A DNA stretch of 64,000 bases from Rostrohypoxylon terebratum (lineage: Eukaryota; Ascomycota; Sordariomycetes; Xylariales; Hypoxylaceae), in NCBI GenBank assembly GCA_022497145.1, contig MU385857.1, positions 806,001 through 870,000 of the forward strand, read 5' to 3'. The notes beneath the pieces were generated by a model, which saw only the letters and a program-made list of their open reading frames with translations, ran no database searches and was not told where the DNA came from. Below are positions 12,926 to 23,654 of this stretch, one piece after another. How positions within the stretch are numbered: the stretch's first letter is position 1; the number at the start of each line of letters is the position of its first letter. The translations under genes were made by a program, and so were the position numbers.

Positions 12926-15292
12926 TCATGGCTCGAGAGATGCTTCAAAGACCGGAACATCGCCATGCAGGCCCATCTCCTCAGCGGCCTGCACAAGCAA
13001 CTTCTCCGTATGTTCATTCCGCGGAATTTGATTCTGCAGGAATGCTTCCAATAAATAGCCCAATTCCTCTCTTTTAACTTTCTCCGGCAGCCCTTCTCCT
13101 GCTCGAAGCTGTCCGGATGCGATGAGCTCCTGATGCTTTCGCCTTAGGGAGCTATCTATCTGTTTCCCGGCGTGCATGAGTCGATGGCCGCTTCTACCCT
13201 TCCCTATCTTCTCTAAATCCATGGATCCTACATGCAATTCGAGCACGATGAAGTCCGGAGGCGCAAATCTGAAGATCTGCTGCAATGCTCTGTATGCTAA
13301 AAGGAGTCCGTGCCTGTCGTCTAATTTGCGAAACGAGTGTAAGATATACCTTGCGAGTTGGGTGTCAATACTGCTCCCGGCAAATATGTGAGCCGACCTA
13401 ACCATCTCGGCAAACAATGACCGGGTCCTCGATATCTCTTCCAGGAACTGCCCTAGCGGTACTTGGATCAAGCGGTTCACCGGCAGAGCCTGCCAAAGGG
13501 CTAAAAAGGTCCATGAATCTGGCTCAACTTGGTATTGGTCCGTCAAGCTGCGAGAGAGGGCCGCAATATGCTTTCCTTGCCCATCTTGAAGGTAAGAAAA
13601 TAGTAGCTGGTTCAATATGAACGAATTAGGCGCAATTTCTGCCTTCCTAAATGCCGTCCAAAGTTCCTCCATTTTGAGATGCAACCCGCGTTCTTTGAAG
13701 TTCTCGGCAAGCAAAGAGAATGTTTCCAAGTTTGCCCTAGGCCAACCATCCGCACACTGTCGTAATCTAACGAAGGCGTATAGGTTCTTCATGTCCTTCC
13801 TTATGTTTATAAACTGCATCCGGGCATTGATCATCGACCAAGCCACTTCTTCGGCCTTCGCTATATTATCAGCCGCGCCCGACCTCAGCCATGCGCCAAT
13901 TAAACCATTGACAACAATAGCTTGAGGCATAACACCTCTAGACTTCATATAGCGCAGAACATCAAATGCACCCTTCAGATCACCAGACCCTATTAACCGC
14001 TTCAGCCATTTGCCATAGAAGAAAGGGTTAGCAACACTGGAAGGCACTTTATGTAATCCACGCAAGTCGATGGTCTTGGACGTCATCATCTCGGCGAATA
14101 TATAAAATGCGAACTCCGTCTGGCTCGAAGCTAAGAAATAGGAGATGATTTGGTCGTAGTCTGCAATAGTGATCGAGTCGCCTAGAGTAGACCGTAACCG
14201 TTGATATAACTCGAATCCCTTCTCCACTGTTGCCGGGTTGCTAGCGCATACTCGAATGAATGATAATAGAAATCGAGGATCTTTCTGGTGAGGAGAATCG
14301 AGGAGAGTGTTAGCAACTCGCTCAGCTCTAGCTATGTCACCAGTAAAACAATACATCCTAAGACCAAGCTGCCAAAATTCCACGAAGGTCTCTGGTTTGG
14401 TCCCAAGCGTGGTGACTAGCTTTTTATGGGCTGTGATCGCGTCTTCCTTGGGACCCGTAATGAATAAGGCTTCGATCGCAAGCAATCGCTGGTCGTCGTG
14501 AAGAGTCACGCCTGCCTTTTCCATATCATTTGCTAGAGTGACAATATGGGACATGCGGTTTGGATTGTTGGCATGGTCCGCAGCAAGGATCTGCCAGAGA
14601 AGGTCCCATATGTCTGCGTGAACCAGCTCTGGGTGATTCGTTAAAGCTGTCCGCGCAGCAGAATAGTATTTCCATAAGGAGCTAAGTCGCTTCTGATTAA
14701 CAACGCCATCGCGAGCTTTCAGACCAACAGTTCGTATCATATTATTCAATTGGCTGATGTGTTTTCGTTCTAGTTGAGTTGGCCAGTCCTCCTCGGGTAA
14801 TAGTAATGGGAGTTTGGATGCGGATTCTTCTTGAGAAGCAGCTCGTTTTAACAGCTTTTCGGCGCCATGCTTCCCCCAGATATCTTCAACAATTTTGGTA
14901 AATTGTGTTGCTTGTTCCAGCTGTTCCTCCATTTCTTTCAAGCGCGCTTCGGCTTTGCCGCCCGGGTCTGTGAAGGACTGGTTGAATTCATCGTTGTCTT
15001 TTAAACGACGCAACTTTCCTCCCTTTCCTTGCTCATAATAATTGACTGATATGTTGTGATCCTTGCCCCCAATCGAAAGACCTAGCGCTTCTAGGGTTTT
15101 CTGGCGCTCTATTTCCTGCTCGCTTTGGGATGCATGGGATGCATGGGACTGAGACTGAGACGCTGAGGAGAGGGGTCGAGTAGCTTGCGAAGAGCGCCGG
15201 AGCGCCCATAGTGCTGTAGAGGTTTGCTTCTTTCGCAGACTCGATAGACAGGACCTACAAATGAAGCTGTCGGCAAGGGCCCTCGGGGGCAT
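12926..15292 (-). CDS. Mitochondrial pentatricopeptide-repeat protein, Cya5-like
   Basis: A single exon of 788 residues from the ATG at 15292. An ATG at 15382 would add 30 residues, but MPPRALADSF begins a better presequence: Arg/Ser-rich with almost no acidic residues for about 45 positions. After a charged segment of about 150 residues the protein is helical and repeat-like, with PPR-type units such as GDLKGAFDVLRYMKSRGVMP and LRSGAADNIAKAEEVAWSMI. The overall sequence resembles fungal PPR proteins annotated as translation regulator Cya5, which in Neurospora is needed for cytochrome oxidase subunit I expression. The PPR and mitochondrial assignments are well supported; the specific Cya5 function is an inference from general resemblance. 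It is transcribed away from orc3, with about 0.7 kb between their starts. Confidence 0.8.
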   Translation of the reverse strand: MPPRALADSFICRSCLSSLRKKQTSTALWALRRSSQATRPLSSASQSQSHASHASQSEQEIERQKTLEALGLSIGGKDHNISVNYYEQGKGGKLRRLKDNDEFNQSFTDPGGKAEARLKEMEEQLEQATQFTKIVEDIWGKHGAEKLLKRAASQEESASKLPLLLPEEDWPTQLERKHISQLNNMIRTVGLKARDGVVNQKRLSSLWKYYSAARTALTNHPELVHADIWDLLWQILAADHANNPNRMSHIVTLANDMEKAGVTLHDDQRLLAIEALFITGPKEDAITAHKKLVTTLGTKPETFVEFWQLGLRMYCFTGDIARAERVANTLLDSPHQKDPRFLLSFIRVCASNPATVEKGFELYQRLRSTLGDSITIADYDQIISYFLASSQTEFAFYIFAEMMTSKTIDLRGLHKVPSSVANPFFYGKWLKRLIGSGDLKGAFDVLRYMKSRGVMPQAIVVNGLIGAWLRSGAADNIAKAEEVAWSMINARMQFINIRKDMKNLYAFVRLRQCADGWPRANLETFSLLAENFKERGLHLKMEELWTAFRKAEIAPNSFILNQLLFSYLQDGQGKHIAALSRSLTDQYQVEPDSWTFLALWQALPVNRLIQVPLGQFLEEISRTRSLFAEMVRSAHIFAGSSIDTQLARYILHSFRKLDDRHGLLLAYRALQQIFRFAPPDFIVLELHVGSMDLEKIGKGRSGHRLMHAGKQIDSSLRRKHQELIASGQLRAGEGLPEKVKREELGYLLEAFLQNQIPRNEHTEKLLVQAAEEMGLHGDVPVFEASLEP

Positions 15293-15979
15293 AGTTATAC
15301 GGTCGATTAATATACCAGACTGTATTCCTGAATACGTAGGCGACGTTTCGTTGCAGAGAGACCAGAACTTCAAAAGGTTCAAATTGGAATAAAAATTTAG
15401 AGGCCGATAAGAGTGATATCACCGATAGTGAGTTTAGCGTGTCCACGTTCCGGGTCCTGACTTCTAAGTAGTAGTAAGTTCCATCACTAAGCCCCACTAT
15501 AACTGTAAATACTAGTACTACTATGTACCTAGTAGGTAAAAACTCACGCGGTATAGTACAGTACCCGACCTTTTATGAAAAGGGATATTAGCATCCGTGA
15601 GATATTATATGAGCCGGCTATACGATTCTAGATTCCTGACGAATTCATCGAATCTACAATTTACGTGCCCATCTTGTAAGACTAATTAACATAGTTTTCA
15701 TATGAATGACTTAGGAAGTACCTATGGTCCTATGTACTTCCTAAGTACCATCTGACGGATACAACCTTAATTATGTAGAAACGACAAGGGGTTTAGCAGG
15801 GATCGACAACGCTAGAGGGCTATTAAAGAAGCCCTGTCAAGGGAAATCGCGGTCACATCCAGATTTAAAGGTGTTGAGACGCGTTCATTTTTTTTCATGT
15901 GATTTTAGCTGGGAATTCTTAAAATCAGAAATAACATTAACATCATCATTAACACATGAGAAAGATCATATCTCACACT
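15293..15979. other. Divergent intergenic, PPR gene and orc3
   Basis: 687 bp between two divergent start codons, so it should hold both promoters. It contains a TAGTAGGTA-type motif near 15520-15537 and a perfect 12-bp inverted repeat at 15710-15745. A run of T residues lies at 15889-15896. Confidence 0.6.
15710..15745. repeat. Perfect 12-bp inverted repeat
   Basis: CTTAGGAAGTAC at 15710-15721 and its exact reverse complement GTACTTCCTAAG at 15734-15745 are separated by 12 bases. It lies in the PPR/orc3 divergent promoter region and could form a hairpin or bind a dimeric factor. It may simply be part of the dispersed TAGGTAC motif family. Confidence 0.8.
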
Positions 15980-18415
15980 ATGGCCGTCGATGAGTCTCTC
16001 AAAGAATTTTATGAAGGGAAACAGCACCAGGTGGTATCCCCTACATCAAAGCAAATTGAATTCATACTAATTAACATAAGGCCGCTTATATCTTTGACCC
16101 TTTAGAAGAAGCTGAAAGCGCAAATCGACCTACTAAACGAAGGAAAGTGTCGAAGAAACAGACCAAATCAGACGCTGAAGATGCCAATTCCTGCTTGGTT
16201 TTTCAATCACTTTTTGGCGGGTCCGAGGATGAGCGCTGTGTTCGTCTACGCCAGCAGTTATTTGAGAAATCATGGACTCAGATTGATGAGAGAATTCAAG
16301 TTAGTTGTCCAGTTGTCTAGTGTCACTACATCCGCAATGTCGGTGTAGGGTGTAAAAGCGATTAAAAGCGATTAAAGGCGATGGTGGCTTACAATAGTGC
16401 ACAGCGTATACTCCGAATGACAAATCAGTCCACATTAGATGAAGTCACTTCATTCTTGCAAGCCACTCCGGATCATGCATCTACAGAAAAGATACCTTCC
16501 GCCTTCATCATTACCGGCCCCAATTTAGCTTCTCAGGACCTCCTATTTGAACAACTTTCAGAATCCTTGCAACACCAAGTTGATGCAAGGGTCGTTCGAC
16601 TAAGATCCGGCGACGCATCTAATTTAAAGGCCGTCTTGAAAAAGGTCATACACGATGTTACAGCAAGGGAGACAGATGATGAGGACGACCTCGAATTAGC
16701 TGCAGGCAAAGATGTAAGTTGAAACTTCGTATTAATAATGAATCTGCAGCTAACATGTCAGGGCCGCAAATATTTGAATTATGACCTGGAGGCTCTCTAC
16801 GCCTACCTCAGAACCAATCCCCGTCGCCACATCGTCGTTGCCTTTCAAGACAGTGAAGCTTTTGAAAGTGGTTTGTTATCAGATCTCATCTCACTATTCA
16901 GGTTTGTGCATCCATCGCACCCCCGCATATCTCACAACTGAGTAGAAGTTTAGTTCGTGGCGTGATCGGATTCCGTTCGCGCTACTCTTTGGAGTAGCTA
17001 CATCCGTAGAGTTATTCCAAGCACGTCTCCTCAAATCTACCTGCCAACGCCTCTATGGAGACCAATTCGACGTAGAGCAATCCACGTCGATTATTGACAA
17101 GATCTTCAAAGCAGCCATCGCACATTCAGAAGTTCCACTGCGACTGGGATCTTCCCTAGTGCACAGTCTGTTAGATCGCCAGCGAGACCAGGTATCGAGC
17201 ATACCAGTGTTTGCGAGTTCCTTGAAAGTAAGTGATGCATTCCTAAAAATCATACGTGTGCAATATTAAGAATTTTAGTACGCATACATGTGTCACTTTT
17301 ATGCAAACCCCTTGACGGTCTTCTTGTCTGATGACATAAGTGCCGAAGTGCTTCAAGAGGAACACATGGACACAGTGCGATGCTTGCCATCTTTTCGCCG
17401 GTCTGTAGAAAAAGCCATTGAAAATGGTGACGTAGAGCAGGCCAGGTTACTTCTCGACGATGACCAACATCTACAGACACTCCTAAAGTACTCTCTTCGG
17501 GACTCTCGTCAATGGTCGTTGGATGTTTTACGGAAGCTAAAAATCCTAACCGCCAGCAAAAACTTATCTTCTGACTTCACGAGACTTTATTTGGAAGCCA
17601 TCTCTCGTGGGATTGATTCCGAATCAATCGCTGAGTTCACCAGTTCAATAAAGCGGGCACAGCCTGTTGAAACCGAAGCCTTCCTGACTCAGGTAATACA
17701 CGATATCAAGAACGGTGACACGAGCCTTGGTTTGGATCCATGGGTTGATGATGTTGAAGAGTCGCTTTCGCTATTCACTCATATGTTAGCCGAGTTGAAA
17801 ACCTTACAAGCTGATGCTGAAGACCAAGGAAACGTTCTCCGGAGCAAATATAGCGGACAAACCAAAGTATTGAGAACTACTGTGATTGCCCAGAAAGTCC
17901 AACTTAGCCAAGACACGGCAGCACTCACGAAAGAGGATAAATCTTACACTGACTTGATGGACAAACTTGTGGCACATTTAGAAGAAATGTTGCCATGCGA
18001 CAACGCAAAGGACTTGTGTTTCAGCGAACTATGGTTCTTTGACTCCAAATCACCCTATAAAGATGTGTTTATCCCAAGGCCACGAGGAGTGGTAGAGCGA
18101 GCATTGTCTCGACCCCACGATTACCTCAATTGTTCTTGCTGCGAGACAAAGGAGGACAGCGCTGCGCCATCCTTCCCAACAACCGCGATTCTATATCAAC
18201 TCTACTCTGAGGCCGGTTCTCTGGTCAACGTTGCCGACCTTTGGTCTGCGTATTACGTAATTGTCGGCAACGAGGAAAATGAGGAGGGGCTAGACGAGCG
18301 GGCCGCGCTCGTTTTATTTTATCGTGGACTGGCCGAAATGCGGGCGATGGGCTTTGTCAAGCAGAGCAGGAAAAAGGCAGATCACATTGCAAAATTAGCT
18401 TGGAAGGGACTTTAA
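15980..18415 (+). CDS. orc3: Origin recognition complex subunit 3
   Basis: Six exons: 15980-16030, 16081-16299, 16405-16713, 16762-16901, 16954-17227 and 17279-18415, giving 709 residues, a normal Orc3 length. Orc3 is an ORC subunit that binds replication origins and helps load MCM. Supporting blocks are the N-terminal AAA-like region with a degenerate nucleotide site (IITGPNLASQDLLFEQL instead of a Walker A), RKYLNYDLEALYAYL, IPFALLFGVATSVELFQ, and the strongly conserved YAYMCHFYANPL at the last junction. The C-terminal 150 residues (SEAGSLVNVADLWSAY, then AEMRAMGFVKQSRKKADHIAKLAW) look like the winged-helix end. Intron 1 could also use the donor 3 nt downstream, adding one Val. Intron 2 must skip past in-frame stops, and the CACAG acceptor at 16404 joins RIQ to RILRMTNQSTLDEV. 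Confidence 0.9.
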
Positions 18416-19260
18416 AGGATAGAGTATGCAAACTCGGGCCGTCGAAGAAGAGTCATAAAAATAGACGTGTGTTTGTTCGGGTGTAGCCGGTGGGTGCTGA
18501 CTTTTGACACAATGATTGTTGTAAGCATACCTACCAGCCTACCTAGTGAATCGACAGTTCCCAAATTACTTGGAACTAATTCTCATTTACTCATGTCTTT
18601 GGATATTTTCCTGATATATGAAAGACCTCAGAAGTCTGAGACAAAAGTTGCATTCAAGCCCATAACGGCGCTAGAGGACAAAGAACCGAGAGTTGGGACC
18701 ATCCCCATCAGGATCATCGACAGCAGGACAAAGAACGGTGCTGCAATCCTCGTAGCTACAAGAAGAAACCCCATCCCACCCTCGAAGCTGCGTGTCGTCT
18801 CTCGCGTTCCTTATCCCAGCAGCTATCGTAGTTAAGTATAGAATTTCAAGTGCTCGTTTCTCCTAACGTACCATCATATAAATTATCATTCATTATATAG
18901 CTGCTGGCGGCTAGACACAATTGTCGAAGGCCATTTGAGAAGATATATTTTTTCCATTATAATAATAAAAAAAACCAAGCGAACAAGATCGGTATACAAG
19001 CCTTCACTCACTCATTTATTATCTTATATTTACTCACTTATTTTTTTTTGTCGTAACTGAACAACACTCACTCACTCATATTCACACATTTTTCATAAAA
19101 TCTCGTCTTGCTTGACTTCACGAAACACTTAAAAAGCCGGTATCCCTCCCAATTCTCCCATCGAAGAGAATCACCAAGCGGAAAAGCCCAACGAAAAAGA
19201 AAATTAGACGTACCATATCAAAGTCCACGTACGCCTCGACGACACTGTCTGGCCGCTTGC
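18416..19260. other. Intergenic, orc3 to small conserved gene
   Basis: 845 bp. A plus-strand ORF at 18467-18835 starts with a non-ATG codon and has no recognisable domain. On the minus strand a 48-codon ORF (ATG at 18774, stop at 18628) encodes a hydrophobic peptide beginning MGFLLVATRIAAPFFVLLSM. Neither is supported well enough to call. The part from 18940 to 19130 is A/T-rich with TCACTCACTCA runs and looks like a promoter/leader. Confidence 0.45.
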
Positions 19261-19707
19261 ATGGAGCACCAAACGCACAACCAAAAGGCGCCCGTCATGT
19301 CCGACCGCCGCGCTGCCAAAAACGCCGCCTTCGCCGAGAAGCTGCGTCAGATGGCTCTCCCGCTCGCACCCCTAGTCCAACTCACAACAGGAGAGATCCA
19401 CCCCTCGTTCCCGGGCACGCTCCTAAACTTCTGGCTCCTGACCGACGCGCAGCTGGAGGAACTAGCACACTTCTACCACCAGCGGACGCCATGCCAGTGG
19501 ACGTTCCACTATCCGTGCCCGATAGCGTGGAACTCGGACATGCCGTTGGAAGAGAAGAGGCGGCGGATCGGCCGCTTCATCGGGCTTCGGGGCTGCGAGA
19601 CGCCCATCAGGGTCAAGACCGAGGATGAGATAATCGAAGAAGCGAGGCGGGCGAGGATGGCCGAGGAAGAAGATGTCTGGCGGAGGAAGCTGTATTGGCA
19701 TCAATGA
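19261..19707 (+). CDS. Small conserved fungal protein of unknown function
   Basis: An intronless ORF of 148 residues starting at ATG 19261; a second in-frame ATG at 19297 (MSDRR) would give 136. The same frame is open further upstream but only from a non-ATG codon. The protein is basic, with a compact core (FPGTLLNFWLLTDAQLEELA, then HFYHQRTPCQWTFHYPCP) and a charged C-terminal helix containing EEKRRRIGRFIGLRGCE and EEARRARMAEEED. The Trp/Tyr/Pro-rich centre followed by a helical tail, and GC-rich third positions, argue for real coding. I recognise no domain and see no signal peptide or membrane segment. I believe similar short proteins occur in other filamentous ascomycetes, but that is from memory. 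Confidence 0.6.
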   Translation: MEHQTHNQKAPVMSDRRAAKNAAFAEKLRQMALPLAPLVQLTTGEIHPSFPGTLLNFWLLTDAQLEELAHFYHQRTPCQWTFHYPCPIAWNSDMPLEEKRRRIGRFIGLRGCETPIRVKTEDEIIEEARRARMAEEEDVWRRKLYWHQ

Positions 19708-20129
19708 TGGGCGACTAGCCCCGCCTACCTAGACACTCGTCTAGCTTTATCCGAGTAAGGCATCGAGGGTGAAAAAAAATGAAAAAAAATGAAAAAGAAA
19801 GGGCGAAGGGGAAATGCGCTGACTTGTTTTCGGGAGATATCATTTGCGTTCTTCACGTTCCTTAGACTACTATGTTTAATACTATGAGCACTTGTAAAAC
19901 CCATCTCCCATCGTTGTCCAAGATTTTCTCATGGAATGAATCGAGTCCGTAGCGATAAGGGTACTCTCAAGTGTTGACTGTCTCAACATATGTAGAGCCT
20001 GAAGGTGGGTCTTGATATGTATCATGATAGAGCCAAAACGCAAGAGCAGAATGGGATGTCATTATGCACTAGGAGCACTTATGTGCATCTATCAACCACG
20101 CCCAACCATCTAGACGTATCGTATCCCAT
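19708..20129. other. Intergenic between convergent genes
   Basis: 422 bp of shared 3' flank. It contains a tandem GAAAAAAAAT run near 19770-19800. No gene is seen. Confidence 0.6.
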
Positions 20130-21676
20130 CTACTGCTTCTCTTGAAGGCTCTTCTTAACACCCTCAACGAAAGCCTCTACAGCGTCTCCGCCGCCAAGTG
20201 GCATCTGGCTTCCTCTCAGGTATCCTCCATTTTGGATCTTAATAGACAGCGCGTCCGCGATAGTAGGCAAGCCGCCGTCACGAATCGCCATCGTCAAGCT
20301 CGACAAGCTCTGGTGAAACTGCGGGCTTCGCAGGACCTTCTCTAAAAGCGCCTTCTTCTGGCCGAGGCTCATCGCCTCTTTAGCAGCTTGAATCGCTGCG
20401 GCAGTGGGTTCTGCTGTAGAGTCACCTTGATCGGCTTGTTGAGAAAATACTAGGACCGAGGGAGGTAGATAGCTGAGGAGGTTGTCTACCTGCTCCTCCG
20501 AAGCCTGTCGGGCCATAGGTACGGTAACGGGTGGCGTGAGAAGGTCTGACAAGAGTGGATATAATTTGCCATCTCCTTGGCCCCCAGCCGCTCCCGCACC
20601 TCCTTGTAACGAGTTAAGGAAGTTTCTTACTGCCGTAGCAGCATCGGTTGCGCCTCCGGCAACACTATCATTGTGTCAGCACCATGTTCACTTCTTGCCA
20701 GATAAGAACCAAAGTAATGAGATGTCAAAAGGTATGATTTCTCTTTTCGAGGCTTTCATGACTAGTAGTATTACTACGTGGCAGCTCAGTAGACCCAGTA
20801 GACCCAGTAGACCCAAAGACTCCCGAGCGCTGTGCCTGGTATTTTGTTTTGTCAAGTGTATGCAATAATCTCATCCCGACCCTCTCCCAGAAACGCCGTG
20901 AACGAAGAATAAGGGATTAAACCTACGCTCGAGCTCCGTCAGCGCCGCCCTCTCGCGCACCCTCTCCCTCCTCCCGCACGTCGCCGCCGGTGGCGCCCGC
21001 GCCCGCACCTCCGCTTCCTCCGCGGGGATCGCTGGAGCCCTCGACGTCTTCCATCGCTTCGTCGGCATCGTCTCCACCTTGGTCATCGTTATTGCTGTTG
21101 TTGATCGAGCGGAGTTCTCGCGCAACATCCACATCTTCTCCCTGCAAAAGCTTGTCGACGATCTCTCCGATCTTTAGATCGCGAGGACTGAACCAGCGCG
21201 GGTCTCCGGTCCTACCTTGGGGCTTCGACTGTAGGTAGAATAGGTGGCGTTGAGACGAGGAGAGAAACTTGAGGATGAAGACGCGGCCGTTTGGTTTGAC
21301 GGCTTGACGGGGTTGTGACTTCGGATCGTAGGGTACGAAATGGCCATCGGTGGGGACCATAACCAAATCTAGTTCGGGGTTGTCGATGGGAGCGTTCCGT
21401 TCGCGCCAGCAGAAGTGAAGCAGCTCTAGGTTGTGTTAGAAATTGCATGTCTTTCTTGGTGATGAATTGTAATTCATGCTAACCATCTTCAGAGTAGAGG
21501 TAGATGTAACCTGGCCGCGGCGAAGCCTTGATCTTGTAAGGTCTTTCGGAGTGCTAGGTAATGCTGTCAGCGTTTGGTTTCCCGGGATCAACGATCTCGG
21601 AAAGGGAGATGGGGAATATAAGTACATCAATCTCGCAAATGCCAGCTTTGAACGTTATGATCGGTATCACAGACAT
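20130..21676 (-). CDS. rpn13: 26S proteasome ubiquitin receptor Rpn13
   Basis: Four exons on the minus strand: 21626-21676, 21484-21553, 20927-21425 and 20130-20664, giving 384 residues. Rpn13 docks on Rpn2 in the 19S cap, binds ubiquitin through its N-terminal Pru domain, and recruits the deubiquitinase UCH37 through its C-terminal DEUBAD domain. The Pru domain is seen as MSVIPIITFKAGICEID, PYKIKASPRPGYIYLYSED, LLHFCWRERN, and RVFILKFLSSSQRHLFYLQS then PRWFSPRDLKIGEIVDKLL. A Gly/Ala/acidic linker follows. The C-terminal exon has NLLSYLPPSVL and EKVLRSPQFHQSLSSLTMAI, typical of DEUBAD. The third intron (20665-20926, 262 nt, donor GTAGGT) is unusually long here and must begin before an in-frame TAG. 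The gene is divergent from rpl6. Confidence 0.9.
20785..20815. repeat. Tandem 9-mer AGTAGACCC x3 in rpn13 intron 3
   Basis: Three consecutive copies of AGTAGACCC lie inside the 262-nt third intron of rpn13. It is a short minisatellite with no evident role. Confidence 0.75.
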
Positions 21677-22272
21677 ATTGACCCGGATTATTTGTATGGT
21701 GTAAGGTAGGAGGAGTGTGAAAGAGTTTGGACTGAATTCAGATGAATAAATGGTGGAATGGTTAAGTAGGTAATTATGTAAAGTCTGTTTTGAAGCTGCT
21801 AGGTAGGTGCAACTTGCAAGGCTGCAATAGCTTCGTCAACTTTCAAGCATGAAGGCAGGAGCTCAGAGCTTACCTAATAGCTACGTCGGATTTCCATGCC
21901 CTGGGTGTAGTAGCCACTACCTACACGGCGGGAGTATGTACAATACAAATAGTGCAGTCATCCTATCTGCTTAGCGTTGTGATACTTAGGTACTAGTATG
22001 CCAATCTGTGGCTCAGCTCTGCCCAGCACTCGGTCGCCGCAAAATTCCGCTCAAGACTCACCAGCCACAGCTGATACCCCACCTTTGTGCATTAGAATTC
22101 TCAGTGGGTGGCACCAGGGCTTCGCCTACCTAGTAAGCCCACAACTCAATTGAATCTTTTTGCGCGAAGTGGAATTTCTCGAACCTCGTAATCAAGCAAC
22201 ATCCAACAAAACGAGGAACTTGTCAATTTCCTTTCACCCACCACATAACCTCCTCCTCCGACAAGCTTCACG
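21677..22272. promoter_or_regulatory. Divergent promoter region, rpn13 and rpl6
   Basis: 596 bp separates the start codons of rpn13 (minus) and rpl6 (plus), so both promoters lie here. I see TAGGTAGGT motifs near 21800 and a CT-rich leader just before the rpl6 ATG (about 22225-22260), common in ribosomal protein genes. No defined factor site was identified. Confidence 0.55.
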
Positions 22273-23244
22273 ATGTCGCAACCGACTACGAAGAAGACAT
22301 TCGGAAAGTCCACCCGGGAGGTGCCTCACCCTTCCCAAAAGGCCCAGAAGTGGTACCCTGCCGAGGATGAGGCCAAGCCCAAGACTGTGAGTTGCAACAA
22401 TCATGAGAATTTAATTTGAGGTCATGGTCGATATGCGGTACTCGCGGAAACAATATGGACAGGATAGGATGCGAAAGGAATAGAGGGGAAAAAAATCATT
22501 TGTGGCTGCCGCGAAAATCATAGCCAAGTCCGAAGTCGCCATGATGCTATATTCAACTTCACAACGTCACAAGTCTATAGCTATATTGGCATTGGCATAT
22601 GCACATGCATGATCGCCCAAGCAAACCGCATATCGACTGCTTGGCGATCGCAACTCTACTCTCTTGATTTACTAACAAATATCCCTTTCACAGGTCCGCA
22701 AGGCTCTCCGACCCTGGGCCCCGCGACAGTCCCTCCAGCCCGGTACCGTCCTCATCCTCCTCGCTGGCCGCTTCCGAGGCAAGCGCGTAGTCCTCCTCAA
22801 GAGCCTCGACCAGGGTGTCCTCCTGGTCACCGGCCCCTTCAAGATCAACGGTGTTCCCCTACGACGAGTCAACGCTCGATACGTCATCGCGACCTCCTAC
22901 AAGATCGACCTCACGGGATTAGACGAGAGCAAAATCAACGAGGTCGCGCAAGCCCAGTACTTCACCCGGGACAAGGCTAAGGACAAGGCGAGCGAGGACG
23001 CTTTCTTCAAGCAGGGCGAGAAGCCTCAGGTACGGTTTTGACAGGACGACTTCCAAGTTGTGGGATGTGAGCTAATATAGGGTAATTACAGAAGAAGGAG
23101 ATCAGCACCAGCCGAGCAGCGGACCAGAAGACCATCGATCAGGCTTTGATCGCCAACATCAAGAAGGTAGACCTTCTCGCCAGCTACCTCGCTAGCTCTT
23201 TCAGCCTCCGAAAGGGCGACAAGCCCCATGAGATGAAGTGGTAG
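22273..23244 (+). CDS. rpl6: 60S ribosomal protein L6
   Basis: Exons 22273-22386, 22694-23029 and 23092-23244 encode 200 residues, the usual length for fungal L6. Recognisable blocks are TFGKSTREVPHPSQKAQKWY at the start, the KOW-like LQPGTVLILLAGRFRGKRVV, LLVTGPFKINGVPLRRVNAR, and the end KVDLLASYLASSFSLRKGD. The first intron is long (307 nt, GTGAGT...TTTCACAG), as is common near the 5' end of ribosomal protein genes; the second is 62 nt. The ATG sits in CACGATGTCG. It is divergent from rpn13 and convergent with the dipeptidyl peptidase gene. Confidence 0.95.
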
Positions 23245-23654
23245 ATGCCGTGGGAATCATGAGGGAGAATGGGATATGCTTTTAGAGAAAATCACTTATG
23301 ACTTTGCGGACGGCGGATCGCGGAACTGGGCTGGCTTTGCCAATTGCATCTGGACGTTGAGGCATCGGTCACATTGATTATGGCGTCTGTAATCGAGGTT
23401 CTAGTCAATAAACGACTATCAAGGCACTTTCTTTTGACAAAGAAGAAAAAATCATATTGTCATGAGTGGGTGACATGCGTATTACTAAGATTGCCGGTAC
23501 GGATCACATGGGTTGCTTGAGTCGCGAATTTTACCTGTGACTGTATTTTCATCTATCTGAGATGGGTTATGTACCTACCAAGACAGCCCTGGGTATGCCA
23601 AATCCTCAATACTTATAGCAAACTCCTTTCCCGGGTCATACGTCCCTTGTTGAG
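23245..23654. other. Intergenic between convergent rpl6 and dpp3
   Basis: 410 bp of shared 3' flank. Nothing recognised beyond untranslated sequence. Confidence 0.6.

Noticed and set aside
18467..18835. 122-codon plus-strand ORF, and a 48-codon hydrophobic minus-strand ORF (18774 to 18628) across it
   Set aside because: The plus ORF lacks an ATG at its start and has no family features. The minus ORF is short and isolated. Neither can be supported without transcripts.
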